Notes: a model not told the origin generated them from the letters alone. 64,000 nucleotides of DNA from Platycnemis pennipes (GCA_933228895.1 OW121852.1:110149544-110213543), one strand, 5' to 3'; positions 46,690 to 60,559 are shown, counted from the first letter of the stretch. Program-made: numbers and translations.

Positions 46690-47829
46690 TGTGATCAAAT
46701 TGAGCACTAGACTCTCCCAAACCCTACTCAGAGCAACGAGTCCAACTTACAACTACATCTATATAATAACCAGTCAAACACAAATTGAAGGAGTTCAATT
46801 AAACATAGACTCGACTTGGTAAATTGAAAGGCACCTCTGACAGATGAATAGACACGGCCCAGAGGAATTTTTGTGAGCCGCATGATCTCATTCATGGATG
46901 ATATGTGGTCGAAAAATTTTATTAGCGTAGGGAAAATCGGCTTATGGATTAATTTCCCAACGGAGGGCTGATATCAGGCGGGCGGAGGGGTTGAATGGCG
47001 ATTCATTTATTTTGCTGGGTTATTGAGACTAACGCTACCGAAGAAAGAACTCCAAAATTATGCGGAATGAGCAGAAAAAACTGGCCAAAATACATCCGAC
47101 CCAACGAACATTATTGCTTACAATACAAAAGCGTGAATTCAGAGCGTACGAGTTCTTGTTGACTCTTAACGGTACGAAAAAAAGTTTGACTTGGTAACAT
47201 TATATATCCCACGCATAGGTTGTATTCTACGCGTTTGACCTTTCATTGGTGTTGTACTTGTCACTGAAGTTCACACTCACGTACGAATCCTAAGTCAAAT
47301 TTAAAAAAATGTAGCCACTAATTTCCCGGGTGCAACGAATGTAATAAACTCGTTTCAAAGGAAGAAGATCTGTAATTTTATTTACAAGACTGGGAAAAGT
47401 GGAAAATATATTATCCGTAGGCAGGAACAAAAAAAGTCGGAAATGAAAGAATCCAAGTTCATTAAGTTCATTTTAGGGTACATCCTAAATTAAATTATTC
47501 GCTAAATAACGTTCTTAAGCCAAGAAAAAATTGCCATTGCCTAAACCCAGTATCACATGATAGTCGATTAAGCCTTCATTCAAGCATACTATGCTGCTTG
47601 ATACAGGAACAAAAATCTCATACCAATTCAGTTTTAATAATAATTCAAATTTAGCCATTAGCATCCTTCAGCCATTCAGTTTTAATAATACTTCCTATCG
47701 TCAATATGCAGAAGAAAGCTATCGTCAATATGCTCTCTCGTCCATGCAGAAGCTCCTAGCAAACGGTAATACGGTTTCCGCCGGTCGTGGTAGCCAAGGT
47801 CGGTAACTACCAAGGTGATAACACCTTGG
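46690..47829. other. No supported gene
   Basis: Nothing recognised except a short LINE-tail-like ACTACATCTATATAATAACC at about 46755, too short to assign. Confidence 0.4.
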
Positions 47830-48263
47830 GTAACTACCACATCCACATCTACATCTATATAATACCCTGCAAGCCACCATAAAGGTGTGTGGCGGGGGGT
47901 GAATTATCACCAAACATGCACTACATATCATGCGTTAAAAAGGATTAGTATTTATATACTGTTCTAAACTACACTATTTAAGAGAAGATAAAAATAGCAA
48001 AGCAAACATGCAAAAACATGCTGTTAGTTGGGTTAGCTTCAAGTCCTTATACCAACATGCAGCTACCAATGTTATCCATTGCTACACTCGTACTGGATAT
48101 ATTTACCGTTATTCATATCCCTAATTGTACGAGGAAAAAAGGACATTTTGAATCTGTCAGTTCGGCAATCAATTTCTCTAATTTTGTGATTATGGTCCAG
48201 TCTACCATAGTAAGTTGGGATTCGCAAAATATTTTCAACATCATCACTGAAAATATCAATCAA
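47830..48263 (-). pseudogene. LINE 3' part with C-terminal coding remnant
   Basis: Minus strand 48263-48072 reads DDVENILRIPTYYGRLDHN, then KIREIDCRTDRFKMSFFPRT, matching the C-terminus of the copy at 41463-42254. It is followed by the family 3' UTR to a CATCTACATC tail at 47830. 5'-truncated. Confidence 0.8.
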
Positions 48264-48275
48264 AGATCAAACGCA

Positions 48276-48370
48276 ATAACCGCAAGCCACCGCGAGAGAG
48301 AGTGGCAGGGGAAGAAGATGATCATACATGCACGATTGACCTGCAACTAGGCTACTACAAGGAAACATAT
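48276..48370 (-). mobile_element. LINE 3' end, adjacent second copy
   Basis: GCAAGCCACCGCGAGAGAGA, then CTAGGCTACTACAAGGAAAC (plus-strand reading). Same family and orientation, directly 5' of the copy at 47830-48263. Its own tail is missing. Confidence 0.65.
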
Positions 48371-48535
48371 TAGATAAAGCGCTGACTTGAAAGTCCAACA
48401 TGTCTCGGGTTGAGATTCCTCCCAGGGCAAAGACGTTGTGTTTATCCTAGGATTAAAATCTAGACAGTGACATATATCCTTGGACGTTGGGGGACCTAAG
48501 ACCCAAGATTACCCCTACGGACCGATTAAGCCCAC
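48371..48535 (+). repeat. tRNA-derived SINE
   Basis: TAAAGCGCTGACTTGAAAG and CGGGTTGAGATTCCTCCC as box relics, then a body (GTGTTTATCC, GGATTAAAATCTAG, GACCTAAGACCCA) shared with 37670-37760. Confidence 0.6.
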
Positions 48536-49944
48536 TTTTAGACGAGCTGAAACATTTCCAATCGTTAATGTTAGAGCGCCCCTGTACCTCAATTCAATGC
48601 CAGAAATTTCAGGCTCACAATAATGCTAACAGCAGAGGTCGCCGCAGCCTTCTTTGCTGAATTTTCGCCCACAATTATTCAATTTACACTCTCGGATTTT
48701 ATATTGGAAAAGTTCCTTAGAGGTTAAGTTTGCTAAACGTGTATTTCTCTAGAAATTCAACATCACTCTATATTCAGTTCACGAACATAACGTCACCTAA
48801 GGTACCGGATGGTGGGATATCGTGTGACAGAAGCTTTATAGATTGATTGATGCAGAATTATACAGCGACCGCCACAAACCAAAGGGGTGCAAAAATATGA
48901 ACAGCCCCAGAGACGATATGCCATTTTTTTTCTCATATTCAATGACGCCTATTTCATTCACACACAACTTGTCGGAGGATTCGTTTAGCACGGATATCAA
49001 CTGACGAAAAGTCATCATCCTCGGACTATTATTATGACGGCATCCACCAAACCGTAGAGAAAAATGAAAGTCACGCACATGAGTGGGTTGAGTCACGAGG
49101 TTCATAACTCGGACTCTCGACTAGCGGAGTCCCTGACATAAATCCACACTAGATGACGGGGAGGAAAAGTGTTCCACTATGAAAGGTGACGATTATGGCT
49201 AGTCTCTCCAGCGAGAAGCCGGGAAGGTACACTCAATACAGTGGCGACTAGTAAGTGAAGGTTGTTATAATTCAAAAATGCGATTGAACTCATATATACA
49301 AGATTTTACGAGGACGATGCAAATCGTTCCAGTTCAATACACGATAATATTTCACATATTGATTAGCGATCCAATCCACAACTCTATTGCCAGCCTGGAT
49401 GATGTATACTACCAGTCGCCAGCAGAACCCCGTATTCTTCCGGGACGAGCCGAACGAAAGAAGAGACTACGACAAGATATGACACGCCTTAGAAAGACGG
49501 GAGTATGGAAAGGCAAGAAGACGCTGGCTGCAAACAGCCATGAGGCAATAGCTTCAAGATTATTGAGCGGAAGTTTACGCCAGAGATTAAGTCTCTCTCC
49601 TTCCACTTACGGAACAGTGAGGGAAATCGATAATTTTCTAATCGCGAATTTGAGTCCGGTCTCTACACTCGTTCAAAAGAGATAACTGACAGCGCCAATC
49701 CATTAGATCACCATCATCAATCCTAAGGTTGGATTTACAGGCTCTCTACGACTTTTCAACAATTATATCTCTTATGTTAACGCATTTATTCACCTTTTTC
49801 GCCATCCTTTACTTTTTTCGACATTTTTATAGAAGGTCTTTCATAGCCGCTCACTTCTACCTCGACACATCTTTAGATAGATCTCGCAGATATTCGTGAT
49901 GCATGAAATCGTCTCGTTTCCCATAAAAAAATTGGGATTATATG

Positions 49945-50040
49945 GGGTCGGCTCGGTGTAATACAGTACAAACCTCTCATTCCGAGGACCCGCGGTTCGA
50001 ATCTCGGTAGTGGAAGGTATTTTTCACTGTATAAGTAAGC
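49945..50040 (+). repeat. tRNA-derived SINE head
   Basis: GGCTCGGTGTAATACAG and the B box GCGGTTCGAATCTCGG, followed by a short body. Adjacent to the MITE at 50081. Confidence 0.45.
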
Positions 50041-50080
50041 CGGCCTCTACTCGAGTGCTTTAAGGAGAGCATTCAGTCCA

Positions 50081-50393
50081 AGGGGGCTGTGTTTGATACC
50101 GTTGCGATCATCTCGAATTGGTAATCGAAGAGTCACGTAATATAAACACGAATGGTTCGCAAATTCGGAGCGTTAAAACCGATAATCACAACCTCATTCA
50201 TTTTTTACACTTGCGTCATCTCTCATCTGTGGATTCTAAGGTCATGACGGATGAGAAAAACTCAAGTGCAACAATTACTGATACTGTAACGAGAGATTCA
50301 GACACATAAATTTGAAAATCATTCGTGTTGCACCACGTGACTCCTTGATTACCTATTCGAGATAATCCCGACGGTTCCAAGCACAACCCTCCA
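50081..50393. mobile_element. Long-TIR MITE, copy 1
   Basis: The left arm (GGGGGCTGTGTTTGATACCG, ATCATCTCGAATTGGTAATC, GAGTCACGT, CACGAATGGTTCGCAAATTC) is mirrored by the right arm from 50393 back. Arms of about 85 bp. Same family as 62118-62434. No clear target duplication. Confidence 0.7.
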
Positions 50394-53300
50394 CTATTCT
50401 ATTCGTCGGATGCGACATTAATCCGTGGACTCTGTTGACGCCAATTGTTCAGAGCAAGGTAATGCAGACGCTGGGTTTCTCTTCACCATTTCTCCTTACC
50501 ATTCCATTTCTATCCTTGAACTTTTATCCACGGTCAGACGTGCTTTTAAGTGCGGATACAGACTTGAAAACCAAAGCTTAGATGGGATAAGGCAAGAAAC
50601 TAAGCAATTTCTTACTGATTCAGTCAGATTCGGCGATAAATTATTGACATAAATGCTTCTACTGAAATGATTAAGAAATAATTGCTTTCTTGGCTGAAGT
50701 TTACGATTGATCATTCCGATTCAAAAGTTTGTAGTTTGAGTTTAGTAAGGAGTAGAACGGAAATCAACATAATTACCAACCGATATGCATCCACAAGCAT
50801 GCACATCACATAATTCCATTAACATTAGCGTCCACTTGAAGTGGAATTTATTAAAAAAAATAAAAAATCTTGAGCATATCGAGCATCAAAAAAATAGCAG
50901 TTACCAAAACCCCGTCCGAAAATGGAAGGGGTCAAGACTCGAATTCTTAGCACACGAAATTGACCTCTGTAAACTTTTTCAACAAACTTTTTCGAAAACA
51001 AGTTTTTATTCGAGAAGAAAACTGGAGTAACGCAATGGACTTGTAGTCAACATGGGATACTGAAAAGTCTTAAAAGGTTGTTGCTCACAATCCAGAAACA
51101 CATTGCGTTGGGTGGCCTGCGGGCGACCGGAGTAGGTATTGAATTCATAAAGGGGATGGGAGCTAAGGGATTCGCGGAGAGATAACGACCGCAGGGCACA
51201 CGCAAAACAACAGCCGCACGCAGAGCGTATTAATGACGTGACGAACACCGAGGGACACGTGCCTCATCTTTGGGTTCAGACGCAATCGGACACTATGTCG
51301 CCCGAGAGACGCGTCGCTCGGCAACCGCTACTCCCGCAAAACCTAAGCTGGACCTTGCGAAAGAGATATTTAATAAGAGTCTTCGGCCGGTGCGATCGAA
51401 ACGTTTAAGCACGAAAAAACTGTTTTCTTTTTCTTTTTCGATCAGCGGTTCGCCATGGAAACTTAAAACTTCCACATAGCTAAGTGCTGGATAAGGTGAA
51501 CGAGACTAGTGCCAACTTGGCGCTCACATTATATGCCCTACAACGAGTTAATCGACTATGTACAATCATCTTCAGGAACTAGCGAGGTGAAGCAGATAAT
51601 GGCTATGGTGGTAATAAATAAAAATAAGAGCAGATAATAGATATGGTGGCTATCGAAGAACAGATTAATTTTTAACGCACAAAAAATCAACACTCCCTCA
51701 TGACAGAGTTAATCTGCATCGATGCACAGCATAAATTATTTTGGGTACCTAACTAAACTATAGTGGCGCTATTTAAGGTTAATTGGTGCGGGCCCAGAGT
51801 TGGCGGAGGTATGTTCGAGCTATAAGAACTAAGTTAAAAATTCTTACCATCAAAAATCCTCCCAAATAACAGCGGAAAATAAAACTCCGATTCCCACGGA
51901 AGATTATATAGATTGAAAATTTTACGGCGTACTTCAGTATCAGTACGGCGCTCGACAGATGCATAGGTTTTTCAAGTTTTCCCAAAACTGTTCAAAACAA
52001 CCTTGCGATAAATACCACTGGCGGCAGAAAAAAGAAATCAGTTCAATCCAAATTTCCAGTGCAATTTACAGCATCTGGGTGATTTAATGGATTGATTAGG
52101 ACGTAAAGTACGGTACACACTGATCACCTCACTTGACTCGAATAAATCAGTTATCCGAAGATGAACTAAAAGTGTTTCAAAGCTAAACGCCCATTCTGAA
52201 AATTTCAATGTTAAGTTTAATTCTTAGCCCAATATATCACGGCAAAGAATATTGATGAGATGGGCCGGCATGACCTGCATAAATTACATGCTTGGAAACA
52301 GTTTACTACTTTAAAGATGGTAGCACAGTACCGAGTGATAAACTCTCCGGGGGCATGAACCTACGGTTGGCATTCCTGGAAATCTTCCTTGAGTAAATAC
52401 ATAACTGACTTACGGTTTTTACCAAAAGCGTGTCTAACTTTGTATCAGTGAAGGATTTAACTACACGTGTAAGCAATTTTCGCAGAGTACCTAGTCTAGT
52501 AGTAAGTGTGATGCTATAGGCGGTAGATTGATTCTATGGTATTCCATGGTTACAAACATCATTCGATTGTGTTAAGGCCAAAAACACGTATTATCCCCAC
52601 CGTAATTCGATCAAATAAATTCAAATATCATTCGAGTGTGTTAAAGCCAAAAACGCGTATTATCCCCACCGTAATTCGATCAAATAAATTATAAACACAG
52701 ACATTAATTTCAAGTGGTTGAATCCCAATCTGCATATAAACAAAGCTTTATTCTGGTTTTCAATAATTGAAACTTTTATTCCTCGTAATCATTCAAATTT
52801 CAGCGAGCGACCACATTCGATATACAACTAGTGTTTTCCACCAAGGAGCCAAAACGCTCAATGCTGATATAATCAAATAAGAATGAACTCGTAAATACAT
52901 TTCGTGCCTACGATAAATCAATTTCCGAAGGAAAAATGAATTCACACAAAAGGCAATGTCATAGCTAACGAACTTAAAAACGCTCCATGAAACGAACGAA
53001 TCAATTTAACGAACTTAAAAACGCTAAAAACTTCCGTTCGTACGGAATGAACGGAAAAATTCAGATGTCCGAAAGAGAGGTCGAATTCAGTACAAGCAAT
53101 GTCGTGCGCTCTCGGAGATTAGGCGACCTGCCAAAACTTGATTTCTGTTGAAGGTTAACGCAGATGGCGAATTGCAGCGCCGCCGCACTGAGTCTCCAAA
53201 GTACATGACCAATGAAAGCTCGCTTTTCAGTTACTGAATTTTTATGAGCTCTTGACAGAGTAATTTCCTCACTTGAGCACACAGAGACGATAAGATAATG

Positions 53301-56300
53301 CTTAAAATGTACTCATAAAATAAAAATATCGCAACCTTGGCGCTCTTTGAATTTATTTTTTTTATCTCAGCGCGTTCTTTAAAACTTTTATTTTAAATGT
53401 ATGCAATACAGCCAGGATGCTCTTCCAAAGAGGCTGGGGGATAAGTAATAATTATCGTTGACAAGGATAAGCGATTAAAAATGATACGATACTTTTCATC
53501 AATGATAGACTTGAATTAACTCTGAATTCAGCATGATCGCCAAATTGCATTAGCTACATGGGCAATTTAAGTGTAGGAAGGTAAAAAAAGGCTTAATCAT
53601 AAAATATGGACTCATAATTGTCTTCAATACGGTTATCATTATTGATTAAGCCATAGCAACATACAGAAACCAAGTACGAGAGATACGCGCAGCATTAATT
53701 TTAGTCGGATTATTTCGCCACTAAGTACATATTATCAGCTTTGAAGCAAAAAGAACTATTCAGAATGAGACGAAAATATCAACAAAAATGTGACTAAAAA
53801 TATCAAACGATTAAAGACAAAGAAAAATTGCACACATCCCAGCCAATGCGATATGCATTACATATTAAATGGCATGACGCTTTATGAATAAGCACTCTAC
53901 GTAAGAAAACAGGTCGCCGATACATAAGAGTTTATTTTTCTTTGCCTGAGATATTTTGCAAAGCTGAACAAAAGGGAAACAAGGTACATCAGAGTACTTA
54001 TCAATGATTCCACCGATGGACTCATGGAAATTCGAGTATTAACTATACCAGGTATTTTTGACAAATACTTAGGAACTCTTTAACCACAGCAGTTAATATT
54101 CCTCTCCCTACCTGAGATTCAACAGCGATGAAATCTGAACCACCTTCCATTCGACCGAGATGAATAATGAATCTCCTTCCGAATTATATCACAGGGCGGA
54201 CTAATGCTTCTAAATAATAACACACACAGTCCTGTTCCATAAGAATAAAAACGCCGGTAACAAAAATAATAAATGACTCTCGGAAAAAAGCAGGGGTGAC
54301 ATTCAAAAAATAAACTCGAGGGAAAGCATAGATGAAACTCCGGAACTAAGAGATGCATACGTGAGAAGATGTTAAACCCGACCGTTTCCAAAATGTAGAG
54401 ACATTAAGGGAGGGAGGTGAAACAAGTCGAGAGATGCTCGGGATGAGTTACGAGCCTCGGAGCTCATTCGTAAAGGGAAAGGGGAGGAAAATAGAGAGCG
54501 GGAACAAGCTACGCGCATCATTTGAAGCACCGCACCGGGTGGCATCGGCTTGGCACCAAATGAGATCTCTCGTCAGAACACCCAGAAGTTTCACGCTGGG
54601 ATGGTTCTCGAAACCGCAATCACTCCAACGGACAATGACCCTGCGAGATCCAGACAAACCAACTAATTAAACTCATCACGTCTGAAAGATGCTAAGCGAA
54701 CTGTCTCCAGGGAAGTTGGACCGCGGCAGCGAGTCTGAAACGACGACGAATCCCACATTTTTCGGCGAATGCAATTAAAAAAAGACTACCATTCTCACCG
54801 TTGGCAACCTTAAAATTGGCAAAGTTGGCAATCTTAAAAACAATGGAAGAGTGGAAGTATACAACCGCCCAGCAGACCCCTTTATTTTCATTGCGAGGAA
54901 CTTCTGAATGATGCAATAAGATAAGGGAGAATGTTGAGTAGCAGGGAGTCATTCTTTAGTATTAAACAAATATTTGTGGGATTCTACCGGCATCCCCTCT
55001 AATACTGTCATCAGTCTTCAATAGTCTCTCAAAACTCCATTTAATTTTATTCAAGTCGACAATACATCACAAGTCCATCCTCTTTAACAGCAAACGTGAA
55101 TTCTTCCGACCAACGTCAATTTCTCTCTTAATATCTTATTTCATAATCACTCGTACTCCTCTCGATACAGCTAAACGTCTGCATTCCTCTCTATAACTCT
55201 AAAATCTTCAATTTCCTCTTTTTGCAAGGACCAGGAGGGAGAGAGAGAGAGGATGGAAAAGAAGAGGAGTTTTTGGACTGAACGAGGGAAGGTGTAAATT
55301 ATGACGAGTTCAAGCGGGACAGGGGGTACTTTATAAATTGGTTTAGTTAACAAGGAGTGTGGCGGTACTCAATCAGTCATCGCTAACCTTCGTCTACTAT
55401 GAGATACGTAAGAATGAAGAGTCTCCGTGGTTTGCCTCGAGCAACACACCTCAATGTAATCCTACTTCTCGAAAGCGTTTAGCCCGCGGCAATTTTAGTG
55501 ATTTGTTAGGGAGTCGTGAACTAGAGCAATCCTTGTCCTTCACTAAAAATATCATTACTTGTATCTAACTGCTATTTAACAAAGAGCGTTGCATCAGGTT
55601 TTCGCAAAAATCAAATATTGCTGTGCTATCGAGAATTTTAACATTTTTCTCTTCCTAATATTTTTGTAGATTCGCCGGCTATTTATGGAACAATTGCAGT
55701 AGGTATCCATATTGTATCCTTTAACCAAAAATGATGGAATACAATTCTTTATAACTAATGACCATCAATGCTAATTAATATCTTTATTCATCCCAGGATC
55801 CCACCTTGACTGATCGCTTTCAACTGTCACGGCATTCGGTGCCGCTCGTCGATGGCAGCAAAGAGGCGGCGAGAAAGTGAGCGATGGAGGACGTCTTGAA
55901 AAATCCCAGAACACAACCGCCGCGAGGAAAGAAAGAATCAAGAAAGCGGCGGACAGGAGAAAGTGGAACTCCTCGAGAACGTAATACGGGATGGGCCTCT
56001 TTCATTTTTCTATCTTCGAGGAGAAGGTTTAGGAAATAAAACGCATTCGAATTTTTTCACTGCTATATACGGACTGACCCCAACAATGGAATTGAGAACT
56101 TAATGCAATAATATTAACTTAAAAAATATTGGATGACACAATGCTGAGATAATCTAGTAGCAGTAGCGATGGTAATGGAACTTAATAACGTATTTTAAGT
56201 CAACAGAAGGTTCCTGCTCATCTCTTGACTCAAATTTGTAGACTCAAGTTGATTCAAGGCCAGAGCCTATCACGAACGACCACTTATTATTGCGTAGCAA

Positions 56301-57711
56301 CAGTCAATACCAAAGCAAGTACACGAAATTGTTCGGGTGGAATTGGAGTTCCATGTGCTGTTGGGGGGAACGGGGTGTTATTCAAAAATTCAAAAATCAA
56401 CATCCATACATCGTTTCGTGACATTTTAGGTTAAATTTACCAGTTAAATATTATTCGACAATACACACAAGGAAATCAACTCTTTGTGATTCCACTTAAT
56501 TTTTTTTCTTGTGTCTATTAACAAGTTTCACCAAGTATCGACCTCAATAGCTTCTTCAAAACTGATTAACGACATCGTCCCTGGCTGATGAGATTTTACG
56601 CCACTGCGAACTATAATGTATGTTTAGCTTAAGTTGGTTACACTGAATACGAGTCGAGTGCATTAAGTTATGCCGCATACGACGAATTTCTTTCTGTTAT
56701 TGTGAACCGGTCTTCAGGACCCCGATCTCAAGTGCGGGCAGAGATAGAGCGAGAGATCTCCGCCGGAGGTTGTTCACCCAGATTCGCTGCAGGACCTCCT
56801 ACCATTCAAATCATCGAAAATAAATTTTTTAAATCTGCCCCTTGGTTTGGCTTCAGAGTTCTCCAACTACCGCCTTATTGGGGAATTTAATTAGAGGGTG
56901 GAGTACGTTTCTCCGTTACAGAATCCGGGTCAATCGGGGACGGCGAAGGAAAAATAGCACTGTCTTGCGAACGGCGGAGGGATTTACAGGTAATTCTCGT
57001 TCAAAGATAAGTTTTTAAAAAACTCTTCCATAGACTTTGATTTCCGTTTCGAAAAACGTTCCATTAGTAATGGTGCACGCAAAGCCTGAATCTGGACACA
57101 TTTTATCATGCTTCATGCAAAAAATGTAAAGGGCAGGAGCAAGTCGTTAAAATTTAGTGCTTATTTTTTTTGTTTTCTCCATCACTACGGAAAAATCAAA
57201 CAAGCTTCAACTCATTTTTTTTGTCAAGCGCAGACGTTGCTTGTAGGTACGATATCGCAATATCCGCAACTAATATTAACATTGGTGCAAAAGATAACTA
57301 TTTCTTTACCATTGGTGCAAAAGATAACTATTTCTCCTAATATCTTTCTCTTCTCCTTCTTTTCTCCTCTCTAGGACAATAGAAAATTCAACGTGTTTTC
57401 CCTGTGTCCGTCTAAGTAGAAAAATCATCTTATTAAACTAGCTAGAGACAATTTGAGTTATTACTACAAGCTGAATAAATCACAACGCATCGATGTCATA
57501 CTCAATATTTAAATCTAATTAATGCAGGGTTATATTATAATTTATTACGACACAACCTTAATTTAATCGGTGTTTTAAAATGACTAAATGAATAAAACTG
57601 GAGGTTCGCTCACTTAAAGCCACTTTAAGTGAGTGCACCTTCAAAAAAATTAAATATCTCAAACTAGAAGCCGACGGCGCGGCGCTGCTTCCAGATATTA
57701 AGACAGCTGGA
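50394..57711. other. No supported gene; small local repeats only
   Basis: Many short frames, none recognised. CpG-richer patches at 51.1-51.4, 54.4-54.7 and 55.8-56.0 kb. A GA-rich tract lies at 55229-55247, a direct repeat of 25 bp (ATTGGTGCAAAAGATAACTA and following) at 57281 and 57311, and a perfect hairpin CTCACTTAAAG-CCA-CTTTAAGTGAG at 57609-57633. Confidence 0.4.
52554..52690 (+). repeat. Tandem duplication, 69-bp unit
   Basis: Two units starting AAACATCATTCGATTGTG (52554) and AAATATCATTCGAGTGTG (52623), over 90% identical, sharing CGTATTATCCCCACCGTAAT. Not part of a recognised element. Confidence 0.85.
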
Positions 57712-57910
57712 CCAAAATATTTTCAAAATAGGCCTAACATATTTCAGATATCGCCATACATTAGGAAAATTATATTCCACTCAACAGTTGCAAACCAAAA
57801 TCCTCGGTGAGAACAGAAAACCTTAAATCCGTACAAATTAAATTTCTGAACATATTGCATTTCTTGTTCTCGTGATGGCTTACATAAATAGTAGATAAAT
57901 ATCACGGTTG
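57712..57910 (+). repeat. Local direct duplication, copy 1
   Basis: ACCAAAATATTTTCAAAATA through GATATCGCCATACATTAGG to TAGTAGATAAATATCACGG, about 88-90% identical to 59038-59233. The family is unknown. The two copies lie 1.3 kb apart in the same orientation. Confidence 0.8.
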
Positions 57911-58209
57911 CTCACTCATTTAAAGTATAGGCAGCAGATTCTCTCACTGATACCCTAGTTTCTCCTCTTGCCTGCTGAGGCGATAGATTTGCGAGCCCCA
58001 TGGATATGATACCTGAACGTCTAAAAGCTTATATCAACAGAAGAAAAATATTTCTGTACACATCTCTTCATTCTACTTTCGATCCTACATGCTAGTCAAT
58101 CGTATAGAAAGTAGAAACAAGATTATTCGTTAACTCAACCGCCTCGCTTCCCACAAGATAGAAATAAGCAGAACTACAGCCAATTCCGGTTGCTGTCTTT
58201 AGATGATCA

Positions 58210-58400
58210 GAAAAGAGAGGTGCGAGTAGTAGGTGGTTACGAACATCCAGTGCATGTTTGGTGATGAGTGACCCTAGAGGTGTATTGCAAGCTAAACGCT
58301 TGTAGGGGTAGTAAATCTTCAAGAATGTGGTTTATCATATGCCCCTGCCACTCACCCTTGATGAGTATTGCTTGCAGAGTATTACGTAGATGTAAAAGTA
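58210..58400 (+). mobile_element. LINE 3' end, degraded
   Basis: CCCCTGCCACTCACCCTTGA, then TTGCTTGCAGAGTATTACGT and AGATGT correspond to the family end with many changes. An old copy lying between the two units of the local duplication. Confidence 0.6.
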
Positions 58401-59037
58401 AAATATTCCCGAAATCCCAGTCATTATTACCGAGACACTGCACCACGATCATGTGCAATTGACGCTTTCCAAACGTCAAGCCTTAGCACTCAGTCACTTC
58501 AATACTTTCGCAGTTTCAACTGGCGGACTTTTCGTAATTATGTACAATCGCTAAGATTCTAGAACTACTCCATCCTTGTTTTCATCGATATCGAAAACCA
58601 CAGCACTGTGATGAGATCCTGTTTGAACCGTTCGAGTCGAGTGTGAATTCAACAGAGCAGACCATCTTCCGACGCGACAAAAAGAAAGGCGCAAGGACTC
58701 TGCCACCCTTGGTCACAATTTCCGGGAAATCTATGCTTCAGTCAAATAAACGCAAGCTGGAACCACCGACATCGAGCGGGAGCGAGTATGAGATGGGAAG
58801 GATGTGCACAATTTTTTTGGGTAGGAAGAAGTGAGAGGGGAACTGATAAGTCTGTTTTCCCCACAACAAGGAAACGACGCATCACACATCACATTTGCAG
58901 TTTTTGCGGGGGCGTTGTTTCACGATACGACGCGCAGCCGTCTTCCACGAGGAAATGCAGCCTCCCCAAATGGGACGACTGGTCCCTTTTTTCCTGCATT
59001 TACACCTTCTGTAGACACTAAATCGATGCAATACATG

Positions 59038-59233
59038 GACCAAAATATTTTCAAAATAGGTCTAACATATTTCAGATATCGCCATACATTAGGAAAAATA
59101 GATATTCCACTCAACAGTTTCAAACTAAAATCCTCGATGAGAACAGAAAATCTTAAATCCGTACAAATTAAATTTCTAAACACAATGCATTTGAGTGATG
59201 GCTTACATACATAGTAGATAGATATCACGGTAA
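59038..59233 (+). repeat. Local direct duplication, copy 2
   Basis: Second copy of the unit at 57712. It lacks about 13 bp present in copy 1 (after TTGCATTT) and has small indels near ATTCCACTCAACAG. Confidence 0.8.
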
Positions 59234-59580
59234 TCGGTATAAACGGTATCACGGAATAGCATTCTATGGAGGGATTAAAGTCCATGGGACATGTAGTCAA
59301 TATATGCCAGCTCTTTCACGGACTATCAACATCAAATGAAGCACCTATCATTTTAAGAGCCGTAAGATGAATGAAAACAATAGGTATTAAAACTGAACGA
59401 TGGTTAGACAAACGTTAGTAAATTACGGTAACTGACCACAATTATACATTATCAGAAACATTACAGCCAGCAATTACTTTCATTGCAGGTAGCCGAAGTT
59501 GAAAAATAGTCAATTAACCTGCATAGGATCAACGCCAATTTAACCTGTCTTGAGTAAAATATTAAAATAGGAGCAAATAA

Positions 59581-59800
59581 AAGTCAAGATATATAATAAC
59601 GAACCAAATTCAAGCTAAAGTTGCATTTGATCGTGTAAAACGTAGGATCCTTTCTTCATTGCTTGAAGGAGGATTGACTAGCGAAATAAGGAAAAAATTA
59701 CACAGAGAAATAATTCAAGGTGTTGTTCTTAGAAGGAATATTGCTAGAGCCAAATTAATCAATTTAAAGGAAATGAGATATATAGCAAGATACATTTAGT
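59581..59800 (+). other. Open reading fragment, unknown
   Basis: A plus-strand frame without its own start reads VAFDRVKRRILSSLLEGG, then SEIRKKLHREIIQGVVLRR and LINLKEMRYIARYI-stop. Composition and amphipathic pattern look protein-like, loosely like linker regions between the RT and C-terminus of non-LTR elements, but this is not established. Confidence 0.35.
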
Positions 59801-60559
59801 CATCGTCGATGTTATATCGAAAGAATTATTACGTATCTATCAGAATGAACATAGATAACAGCAGATCACCCCATCAATTGACTTTCATTTGTGTAATTTA
59901 TATTTATTACTATTTTATTTATTTAGTTCACGTATTCATGCAGTATTCTACGCCAAATCTATTGGTATACCGAAGAGAGTTGAAAACATAACATTTCATA
60001 ATTTTTCTACGGCTGTAGTTTTCGTTACTTCCAAATTCATTCACCGCTGATGAACGTTTGAATCAGAAAAATGTTAAGCGGTATTCAGCACTAAGTAAAC
60101 TGCAACGCAACCGACCAAAATTATGAAATATAATCAAGATATTAATAAAACATTTTTGATATACTGAAGCGAGAAATTTTAGGCATTTAAAAAGTAATGT
60201 TTTCATTGTAAATTCATATTATTCGGTTATGAATATTTCATTATCAATAACCCTTAAGGATTTCTCCCTAGGTCTTCATACCATTCCATTTCCCAAACCC
60301 ACCATATTCCATGACAAATTACAGTTACGAGCTACAATTACATACGATGATAAAGACAGTATTACTTTCACTATGCGGAGCTGAAAATTACAAAAAATCG
60401 TCAATAGACCAACAAAGGAATAACACCTATCAGACCTCTTTCGAGTACTAGAGCAATACAATCATAGTAAAAAAGAGAGTTAAATGACATCACAATAAAT
60501 TATGTAAGGGTTAAAATTACAAATGTTGAAGTAAAACCCAGGCCAAAATTTCCCTCCAA

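Noticed and set aside
49278..49685. 135-codon plus-strand frame
   Set aside because: No similarity recognised and no splice context. A competing minus-strand frame overlaps it.
28832..50040. Functional tRNA genes at the tRNA-like sites
   Set aside because: A/B box relics are present, but acceptor stems do not pair convincingly and several share a SINE body.
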